Of a DNA stretch of 13,733 nt, positions 7,981 to 13,733 are shown in pieces; position 1 is the stretch's first letter; each line of letters opens with the position of its first letter. This DNA is from Actinomycetes bacterium (GTDB lineage: Bacteria; Actinomycetota; Acidimicrobiia; Acidimicrobiales; Bog-793): contig JAKAOD010000022.1 of assembly GCA_021823365.1 (NCBI GenBank), positions 1 to 13,733 of the forward strand. Reading direction: 5' to 3'. The notes below the pieces were generated by a model, which was not told the origin of the DNA, made no database searches, and saw only the letters and a list, made by a program, of their open reading frames with translations. A program made the position numbers and the translations under genes.

Positions 7981-9057
7981 ATGAGCAGCCAGAGAGGTGC
8001 TGGTCGTAGCCGTTCCTTCGAGGCCAGGCAGCGCCCGCAGGGCCCGCGAGCCGGCCAGGGATCGAGCGCGCCGAGGCGGCTCGGCGCGCCGTCGCCGCCC
8101 TCGCGTGGCGCTCGGCCGGCGACGGGAGCGGCCCGCCGCTACGAGCGCAGCCGCGGCCGGGGCGCGCGACCCGCCTGGCTCGGCTGGAGCGCCGTGGGTC
8201 TCGTGCTCGTCGTGCTCGTCGTGCTGCTCGTCGTGAAGCTCTCCGGCGGGAGCTCGAGCAACTCGAGCTCCGACGTGGCGGGCCGGCATCCAGCGGCCGC
8301 TCCCGCGTCGCTCGTCTCGTCGCTGACGACGATCCCGGCGTCGACCTTCGACGCCGTCGGGACGGGTGCCGAGCCGTCCCCCTTCACGGTGACGAAGGGG
8401 CAGCCGCCGCTCACGCTCGGCGGCAAGCCGCAGTTCGTCTACGACGGCGGCGAGTTCTGCCCCTACTGCGCCATGATGCGCTGGTCGATGATCGCCGCGC
8501 TCGGGCGCTTCGGCACCTTCAGCAACCTCAAGATCACCTCGTCGGCGAACACCGACGGCGACATCCCGACCTTCAGCTTCCTCGGCTCGATCTACACGAG
8601 CAAGTACGTGAGCTTCACGCCGTACGAGTCCGAGGACCGCCTGCAGCAGCCCCTCCAGATCCCGCCCACCTACGTCCAGAAGCTCGAGGCGAAGTACGAC
8701 GGTTCGGGCACGACCCCCGCCAAGCCGTTCAACACCGGGTCGAGCTCGGGCATCCCGTTCCTCGACATCGGCAACAAGTACGTCGAGTCCGGCGACCCCG
8801 GCCCCATGGCGGTGATCTTCGAGGCGTACGGCTACCTCAACAACGGCGGGCCCGGTCGCCCTGCGATCGCCGCGGCGCTGCGCTCACCGAGCTCGGCGGT
8901 CGGCAAGGCGATCGACGCAAAGGTCTTCATCGTCCAGGCCAACTACATCTCCGCAGCGATCTGCTCGCTCGACGGCAGCAGGCCGGGAGCGGTGTGCGCC
9001 GCGCCAGGTGTCGTCGCGGCGGCGAGGGTCCTCGCCAAGACCACGCCGGTCGGCTGA
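7981..9057 (+). CDS. Membrane-anchored DUF929-family thioredoxin-like protein with CPYC motif
   Basis: The 358-residue product begins with a basic, disordered cytoplasmic tail (1-64). One transmembrane segment follows at about 66-87 (GWSAVGLVLVVLVVLLVV), then a Ser/Asn linker and an external domain. That domain contains KPQFVYDGGEFCPYCAMMRW, with the redox-type motif Cys160-Pro-Tyr-Cys163, and later a second cysteine pair, Cys328 and Cys339. The overall pattern matches DUF929, a family I know from Sulfolobus and some actinobacteria with no firmly assigned function. A CPYC next to a thioredoxin-fold beta strand suggests a thiol-disulfide oxidoreductase acting outside the membrane. VKOR is encoded 10 nt downstream, so I infer that it oxidises this protein as DsbB oxidises DsbA. 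The start is ATG 7981 with a weak CGGGAG at 7965-7970. Family assignment is fairly sure; function is inference. Confidence 0.82.
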   Translation: MSSQRGAGRSRSFEARQRPQGPRAGQGSSAPRRLGAPSPPSRGARPATGAARRYERSRGRGARPAWLGWSAVGLVLVVLVVLLVVKLSGGSSSNSSSDVAGRHPAAAPASLVSSLTTIPASTFDAVGTGAEPSPFTVTKGQPPLTLGGKPQFVYDGGEFCPYCAMMRWSMIAALGRFGTFSNLKITSSANTDGDIPTFSFLGSIYTSKYVSFTPYESEDRLQQPLQIPPTYVQKLEAKYDGSGTTPAKPFNTGSSSGIPFLDIGNKYVESGDPGPMAVIFEAYGYLNNGGPGRPAIAAALRSPSSAVGKAIDAKVFIVQANYISAAICSLDGSRPGAVCAAPGVVAAARVLAKTTPVG

Positions 9058-9067
9058 CGGCGCCGCC

Positions 9068-9748
9068 GTGCCGAAGCCTCCCACCTCCGAACGCGGCCGG
9101 CGCGGCCGGGGGTCACCGGTCGTGGAAGAGGAGGCCCCCCGTCGTCCCAGAGGATCGGGCACCCGGGCGCTGCTCGCGGCGGCGCCACACAGGCGCTCTG
9201 GCGCGACCCGGGCACGCCCCGCGAGTGCTCCGCAGTCCCCGGGCTCCGGCACCGAGCCGTCCGAGCGCCGGGACTGGCTCGCCGGGCTCGGCGGATGGCG
9301 CGCCGCCGCCACGACGCTCGTCAGCCTCGCCGGGCTCGGCATGGCCGTCTACCTCACGGCTGCGCACTACGACACCGGGATCAGCCTGGTCTGTCCGAAC
9401 AGCGGCGTCATCAACTGCGAGGCGGTGACCACGAGCCCGGAGTCCTACGTCTTCGGGATCCCCGTCGCCGTGCTCGGCCTCGCGTACTTCGTGGGGATGC
9501 TCGCCCTTGCGCTGCCCTGGGCGTGGCGGAGCTCGCGGCGCGAGGTCGCCTACGCTCGACTCGCCGGCGGCGTCGCCGGCATCGGCTTCGTCTTCTACCT
9601 CGTCTACGCCGAGCTGTTCGAGATCCAGAAGATCTGCATACTCTGCACGACCGTCCACGTGCTGACGTTCGTGATGTTCGTCCTCATCGTCACCGGCTGG
9701 GACGCCGCGACGGCCGCCTGGCGGCCAGAGCTCGCCGGGGAGGACTGA
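9068..9748 (+). CDS. Vitamin K epoxide reductase (VKOR) family protein
   Basis: Bacterial VKOR homologues are integral membrane enzymes that pass electrons from secreted thiol oxidoreductases to quinone, replacing DsbB in actinobacteria. Numbered from GTG 9068, the loop cysteines are Cys109 and Cys117 (CPNSGVINCEAV), followed by the conserved Ser and GIPVAVLGLAYF. The active-site motif is Cys190-Ile-Leu-Cys193 at the start of the last helix (KICILCTTVHVL). Four hydrophobic segments are visible, as in the family. There is no fused thioredoxin domain; the DUF929 neighbour may serve as partner. The start is uncertain: GTG 9068 gives 226 residues and a 10-nt gap, GTG 9008 would overlap the upstream gene by 50 nt, and GTG 9122 would shorten a basic, disordered N-terminal tail. 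None has a strong Shine-Dalgarno sequence. The hairpin at the stop codon ends the unit. Confidence 0.9.
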   Translation: MPKPPTSERGRRGRGSPVVEEEAPRRPRGSGTRALLAAAPHRRSGATRARPASAPQSPGSGTEPSERRDWLAGLGGWRAAATTLVSLAGLGMAVYLTAAHYDTGISLVCPNSGVINCEAVTTSPESYVFGIPVAVLGLAYFVGMLALALPWAWRSSRREVAYARLAGGVAGIGFVFYLVYAELFEIQKICILCTTVHVLTFVMFVLIVTGWDAATAAWRPELAGED

Positions 9749-9773
9749 CGCCGCGGCCCTGGCGCGGCGTCAG
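9745..9773. terminator. GC-rich hairpin at the convergent VKOR / YhaN-like gene boundary
   Basis: CTGACGCCGCG (9745-9755) and CGCGGCGTCAG (9763-9773) form a perfect 11-bp stem with a 7-nt loop. The stem includes the VKOR stop codon. A second short GC-rich dyad (CCCGC/GCGGG) follows at about 9784-9796. There is no T-tract, which is common for actinobacterial terminators. The location in a 58-nt convergent gap suggests a bidirectional terminator. Confidence 0.6.
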
Positions 9774-9806
9774 CGACGGCGGCCCGCCGGGCGGGTTCGT
9801 GGCCCC

Positions 9807-12743
9807 CTACCGCGCCGAGGAGCCTGTCGGCGGCAGCTCCACTATCCGAGCGTTCGCCGACGCGCCGGCGAGCAGCTCGACGACGTGGGGATGGCAGGTG
9901 AAAGCGAGCACCTGTCGGGCCTCGGCGACGTCGGCGATCAGGCCGGCGATCGCGGCGGCGCGATCGGGGTCGAAGTTGACGAGGACGTCGTCGAGGACGA
10001 GCGGCAACTCGGCGCCACCGCTCCCCTTCGTCGCGAGGGCGAGCCGCAGGCAGAGGTAGAGCTGCTCGGCCGTGCCACGGCTCAGCGAGCCGGCGTCGAC
10101 CCGAGCCCCCCCGGCGTCGATCGCGTCGATCCCGTGCGAGCGCCCGTCGGTGTCGAGCCGGGAGACGAGACGGACGTAGCGACCCCCGGTCGCCGAGGCG
10201 AAGAGCGCAGCTGCCGTGCGGACCACTTCCGGCTGGCGCTCGCGCTCGTAGCGGGCGAGCGTCCTTTCCAGAAGGGCCCGGGCGATGCCGAAGACTGCGT
10301 AGCGCTCGAGGGTCGAGCCGAGCTCGGCGCGGAGCGACTCCCGCTGGAGCTCGAGATCGGCGATCCGGGACGAGGCGCGCAGCTCACCGAGCTCCTGCGA
10401 CGCGCGCTCGTGCGCCCGGGTCGCCTCGTCGTGGCGCCGCTTCGCCTCCTCGAGGCGGGCATCGAGCCGTTGCCGCTCCTCCTGCCAGGAGACGAGGTCG
10501 CCCGAGGCGACCTCGTCGTGCAGCCGCTTCGCGGCGTCGCCGTCGCCGAGCGCTCGGTCCACGGCCTCTGCGGCGCGGCGCGCGGCCTCGCCGACCGCCT
10601 GCCTGGCGTCGCGGGCCGAGGTGGCGGCATCGAGTCGCTGCACGAGGTGCCCGACGGCCGCGAGGGCGTGCCCGGGTCTGGTGGCCGTGCGCGGAGCGGC
10701 CGACGCGACCACGGCCGCCGCCGTCGAGCCGGCCGGCTCGACGGCGCTCGGCGCGCCCTCGGAGGGGCCCCGTCTGCCGTCGGGGAGCAGCTCGGCGGCG
10801 AGGGTGAGCGCGGCCGCGGCGTAGGCGTCGAGACGTCCGTCGTTCTCGGCGAGGGCTCGCTCGACCCTGTCCAGGGCCTCGAGGTCCTTGCGCAGCTGCG
10901 CGAGCACGCCGGCGCCGCGCCCGAGCGCGTCGGGTCCGAGCCCAGCCGGCAGCATCAGCTTGGAACGGAGCTGGGCGGCGGCACGCTCGATCTCGGCGAG
11001 CTGTGCTCGGGAGCGGTCGGCGAGCGCCAGGGACTCCTCCCGGCGCCGGCGCGCCTCGGCGGCCCGGCGCGCGAGATCGTCGAGCTCGCGGCGCGCTGCG
11101 GCCTCGGCCTCGAGCGCGCGACCGACGAGCTCGAGGCCGCCGCGCTCGAGCCGGCCCGGGCGTCGGAACGTCTCGGCGAGCTCCGCCAGGCGGGCCTCGA
11201 TCCGCTCGAGCTCCGACCGGGAGGGGTCGGCGGCATCTCGTGAGCCGTCTCCTCGCCTCTCCTCGCGACGGCGCTCGAGGACCAGCGCGACCGCCGTGGC
11301 GCCGACGGCGAGCGCAGCCGCCGCGACCAGCGCAGCGACCGCACCGTGCCCTCCCGCCGCCGACAGCGCGGCGCCGCCGGCGAGCAAGGCGCATGCCGCG
11401 AGGAGGGCGACGACGATCCACGAGCTGGCGAGCGTCGCGCCCCCTCGGCGTGCGGCGAGCGACTCGAGCCGGGCTTCCCGCTCGGCACGCGCCCGGCGCT
11501 CCTCGAGCTCGTCGCGCCGGCCGAGCGCGAGACGCGCCTCGTGCAGCAGCTCGCCGGCGGCGTCGAGCTCGACCTTCTGGCGGACCCCGCGGCCCCCCGC
11601 CGCCTCCGCCTCCGCCGCCGCGAGCTCCCCCTCCAGCCTCCGTGCGTCGGCGGCGTCGCGGCCGGCGACCTCCTCCATCGATCGCACCTCAGCGAGCAGC
11701 TCGCCATGACGCCTCGACAGCCGCTCGGCCCGCTCGGTCGTCGCGAGGCCGAGAGCGAGGCGGCGGACGGCGTCGGGGTCGACGCTCGGCCCGATCTCGA
11801 CGAGCCCGTCCTCGACGCTGCGCAGGATGCCCTCGCGTTGGCGCGCGAGGGCGTCACGCTGGCCGGCGCGCTCGACGAAGCCCGAGCGCTGGTCGCGCAA
11901 CGCGGCGATCTCGCTCGCGCCGGCGAGCACGGCGTCTTCGGCCGGGTCGGCGCCGGGAAGCCCGCCGAGCTGCGCCTCGGCTTGCTGACGCTCGCGCCAG
12001 GCCGGCCACGCCGCCTCCAGCCGCTCGAGCTCCCGCAACCGCCGACGGAGGCCTTCGGCCGCCTCGTCCGCCTCGTGAGCGTGGGCCGCCAGCCGCTCGC
12101 ACTCGGCGGCGCGCTCGGGGTAGCCCTTCGCCTCGTCGCGGAGCCGGCGCAGCTCCCCGTCGACCTCGTCGAGGCGACGGCGGAGGCTGTTGGCGACGGC
12201 GTCGGACTGGCGGGGGCGGACGAGGATGGCCTGCCGGTCGGCGAGCGACGCTTGTGCCCGCTTGGCCGAGCGACCCGCGCCGAGCACGCCGGCGGAGAAG
12301 ATCAGGTCGCGCACCTCGTCGCGCTCCAGCGTCTCGAGCGAGGACAGCTCGGAGAGGCCGAAGGCGTAGACGCTGCGGAAGACCTCCCCGTCGATGCCCC
12401 CGAGCAGCCGCCGCAGCTCCTCCTCGCCCCGGGAGGTGCCGTCGGGCGCGGTCAGCGCCGGCGAGCGGCTGCCAACGTGGCGCTCGAGCAGCCAGCGACC
12501 CCCGTCGGCGTCGAGAAGCCAGACGGTGCCGCCGTGCGCCCCGCCGCGGAGCGGCTCGTGGTACGGACGCCGGCGGCGGCGGTCGGGGAACCCGAAGAGG
12601 ACCCCGCGGAGGAACTCGAGGAGCGTCGACTTGCCCGCCTCGTTCGGTCCGGCGACGACGGTGAGACCTGCCGGAAGTCCCTCGACCCGGTGGTCGGCGA
12701 GCACGCCGAAGCCATCGACGCGCCAACCGAGGATCCTGCTCAT
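9807..12743 (-). CDS. YhaN-like SMC/Rad50-type ATPase with central transmembrane hairpin
   Basis: The product has 978 residues, close to B. subtilis YhaN. The N-terminal ATPase half has the Walker A motif GPNEAGKST (32-40), the NEAGKST form being typical of YhaN-type AAA domains. Long Arg/Glu/Ala-rich coiled coils follow, interrupted by two hydrophobic segments at about 441-463 and 466-489. A second coiled-coil arm leads to the C-terminal half with ABC signature LSRGTAEQLYLCLRLAL (from 887), Walker B LPLVLDDVLVNFD (Asp918, Asp919) and the switch TCHPH (949-953). The ATG overlaps the upstream metallophosphoesterase stop as ATGA. By analogy with SbcCD and Rad50-Mre11 this would be the ATPase of a nuclease complex; the membrane hairpin implies that the complex sits at the inner membrane. 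The family is poorly characterised, so substrate and role are unknown. Confidence 0.88.
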   Translation of the reverse strand: MSRILGWRVDGFGVLADHRVEGLPAGLTVVAGPNEAGKSTLLEFLRGVLFGFPDRRRRRPYHEPLRGGAHGGTVWLLDADGGRWLLERHVGSRSPALTAPDGTSRGEEELRRLLGGIDGEVFRSVYAFGLSELSSLETLERDEVRDLIFSAGVLGAGRSAKRAQASLADRQAILVRPRQSDAVANSLRRRLDEVDGELRRLRDEAKGYPERAAECERLAAHAHEADEAAEGLRRRLRELERLEAAWPAWRERQQAEAQLGGLPGADPAEDAVLAGASEIAALRDQRSGFVERAGQRDALARQREGILRSVEDGLVEIGPSVDPDAVRRLALGLATTERAERLSRRHGELLAEVRSMEEVAGRDAADARRLEGELAAAEAEAAGGRGVRQKVELDAAGELLHEARLALGRRDELEERRARAEREARLESLAARRGGATLASSWIVVALLAACALLAGGAALSAAGGHGAVAALVAAAALAVGATAVALVLERRREERRGDGSRDAADPSRSELERIEARLAELAETFRRPGRLERGGLELVGRALEAEAAARRELDDLARRAAEARRRREESLALADRSRAQLAEIERAAAQLRSKLMLPAGLGPDALGRGAGVLAQLRKDLEALDRVERALAENDGRLDAYAAAALTLAAELLPDGRRGPSEGAPSAVEPAGSTAAAVVASAAPRTATRPGHALAAVGHLVQRLDAATSARDARQAVGEAARRAAEAVDRALGDGDAAKRLHDEVASGDLVSWQEERQRLDARLEEAKRRHDEATRAHERASQELGELRASSRIADLELQRESLRAELGSTLERYAVFGIARALLERTLARYERERQPEVVRTAAALFASATGGRYVRLVSRLDTDGRSHGIDAIDAGGARVDAGSLSRGTAEQLYLCLRLALATKGSGGAELPLVLDDVLVNFDPDRAAAIAGLIADVAEARQVLAFTCHPHVVELLAGASANARIVELPPTGSSAR

Positions 12744-13733
12744 GGCGCCTCGCCGCTCAGCTCGTCGAGGGCGGCGAGGGTGCCACGGGCGAGCAGCCCG
12801 GCCAACCGGTCGCCGTCGCCGAGGAGCTCCTCGAAGTCCCGGGCAAGGCTGCGTGGTACCGCACGGACGAGCTCGGCGGCGACCACCTCCAGCGCCGGCC
12901 CGCCGAGCGCGAGCTCGTCGGAGAGGGCGAGCAGGTCCGACGAGAAGTCGCCGCGGCCACGCACGAGCTCGAGGTCGTGCGTGGCCAGGGTGCGGTCGGC
13001 GAGCTCATCCCACCAGACGAAGGGCTCGGCGTCCGAGGCGCCGTCGCGCAGGTGCCGGAGCAGCTCCTCGACACTGCCCGTGCGGGACAGGGCTTCGTGC
13101 AACGGTCCCCGCCCCGAGAGCCGGACGCGCAGCACGAGCGACCGCCCGTCGGCGCGCTCCAGCGCTTCCCCGGCAAGGCCGGCCAGGCGCTCCTCGAGCT
13201 CGTCCAGGCCCTCGAGGTCCTCGACCGGGCACTCGAGCTCGCCGAAGCGCACCCGGTCGCAGGCGACTCGCTCGACGGTGCGCACGCGCCCGTCTTCGAC
13301 GTGCACGACGACGGCGCCCTTGGGGCCCTGCTCGCTCCTCCGCGGGCTTCGTGCCTGCGTGTTGCCCGGGTAGACGACCCAGGGGTCGCCCGGACCGGAG
13401 CCTTCGGCGAGGACGCCGGCGGAATGGACGTGGCCGAGGGCCCAGTAGTCGAGCCGCGCGCGGCGGAGGTCGTCGAGGCTGCACGGGCTGTAGTCGTCGT
13501 GGCCCTCGCCGGCGCCGGCGACGTTGCAGTGGAGCAGGCCGACGTGGAGGCCGGGGCCCTCGGGCCTGCGGAAGCGCAGCGCGAGGTTCTCCGTCGTCGC
13601 CCGCCTCGCGTAGCTGATCCCCTGGATCGTCGCGACCACCGCGCCGTCGCGCAGGACAGGGACGATCTCCGGGGCGCGCGTGCCGAAGACCGTGACACCC
13701 TCCGGCCAGGTGCGCACGGCCGACCACCCGGCC
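12740..13733 (-). CDS. YhaO/SbcD-like metallophosphoesterase, C-terminal part (5' end beyond window)
   Basis: The reading frame is open to the right edge, so the gene starts outside the window and the N-terminal metal-binding motifs (DxH, GDxxD, GNHD) cannot be seen. The visible 331 codons include VGLLHCNVAG with a downstream His (GHDDYSPCSL), DYWALGHVH (the last GHxH metal-binding motif of Mre11/SbcD/YhaO nucleases) and VVYPGNTQARS. The motif order and the PCSL-x-DL-DYWALGHVH block are those of YhaO-like exonuclease proteins. A C-terminal region of about 200 residues follows, rich in Leu, Glu and Arg and without recognisable motifs; in this family it would contact the ATPase. The stop overlaps the YhaN-like gene start (ATGA), which supports one complex. 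GTG 13717 is an in-frame candidate codon but is unlikely to be the real start because the catalytic domain would be cut. Confidence 0.85.
   Translation of the reverse strand, partial: AGWSAVRTWPEGVTVFGTRAPEIVPVLRDGAVVATIQGISYARRATTENLALRFRRPEGPGLHVGLLHCNVAGAGEGHDDYSPCSLDDLRRARLDYWALGHVHSAGVLAEGSGPGDPWVVYPGNTQARSPRRSEQGPKGAVVVHVEDGRVRTVERVACDRVRFGELECPVEDLEGLDELEERLAGLAGEALERADGRSLVLRVRLSGRGPLHEALSRTGSVEELLRHLRDGASDAEPFVWWDELADRTLATHDLELVRGRGDFSSDLLALSDELALGGPALEVVAAELVRAVPRSLARDFEELLGDGDRLAGLLARGTLAALDELSGEAP

Noticed and set aside
8440..8475. Calling the CPYC protein a glutaredoxin
   Set aside because: CPYC is shared with glutaredoxins, but the protein is membrane anchored, about 360 residues long and lacks the rest of the glutaredoxin pattern.
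9885..11243. A 452-codon plus-strand frame opposite the 3' half of the YhaN-like gene
   Set aside because: Same reason: it mirrors coiled-coil codons and has no family signature.
11346..13373. A 675-codon open frame on the plus strand opposite the YhaN-like and YhaO-like genes
   Set aside because: The minus-strand frames carry complete ATPase and nuclease motifs; the plus-strand product is low complexity with no recognisable motif.
9807..13733. Calling the minus-strand pair SbcC/SbcD
   Set aside because: The NEAGKST Walker A form, the central membrane hairpin in place of a zinc hook, and the DYWALGHVH block fit YhaN/YhaO better than canonical SbcCD.

Overview
The window is a gene-dense, very GC-rich stretch of bacterial chromosome with strong G/C preference at third codon positions. 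Gene content and order point to an actinobacterium: an (rpsB)-tsf-pyrH-frr-cdsA block runs directly into dxr, a site-2 (M50) protease and ispG, and the dxr-rip1-ispG order is a known actinobacterial arrangement. The long acidic N-terminal extension on CdsA and the DUF929/VKOR pair make me favour Acidimicrobiia or a relative, but that finer placement is inference from memory, not proven here. No rRNA, tRNA, CRISPR array, insertion sequence or prophage gene was seen.

Layout. Positions 1-59 hold the last codons of an upstream gene, almost certainly rpsB. A tightly packed plus-strand set follows: tsf (EF-Ts), pyrH (UMP kinase), frr (ribosome recycling factor), cdsA (CDP-diacylglycerol synthase), dxr (MEP pathway step 2), an M50 membrane protease and ispG (MEP pathway step 6). 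Most junctions are 4-nt GTGA or ATGA overlaps, so translational coupling is likely. Two small breaks occur: 63 nt before cdsA and about 107 nt before ispG. The second contains an 11-bp inverted repeat and a possible -10 element. A 97-nt gap after ispG carries a plausible TAGAAT -10 element ahead of a two-gene unit: a membrane-anchored DUF929 protein with a CPYC motif, and a vitamin K epoxide reductase (VKOR) homologue. These two look like an extracytoplasmic disulfide-forming pair.

A GC-rich hairpin that includes the VKOR stop codon marks the convergent boundary with a minus-strand pair. That pair is a 978-residue SMC/Rad50-like ATPase with a transmembrane hairpin in its coiled-coil region (YhaN-like) and, upstream of it, the C-terminal part of its metallophosphoesterase partner (YhaO-like). 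The latter is cut off by the right edge of the window.

How it fits together: the left two thirds is housekeeping (translation, UMP phosphorylation, phospholipid precursor and isoprenoid precursor synthesis, envelope proteolysis). The right third is envelope redox folding and a putative membrane-associated nuclease/ATPase complex. The least described parts are the DUF929-VKOR couple, the membrane-embedded YhaN/YhaO complex and the roughly 260-residue cytoplasmic extension of CdsA.
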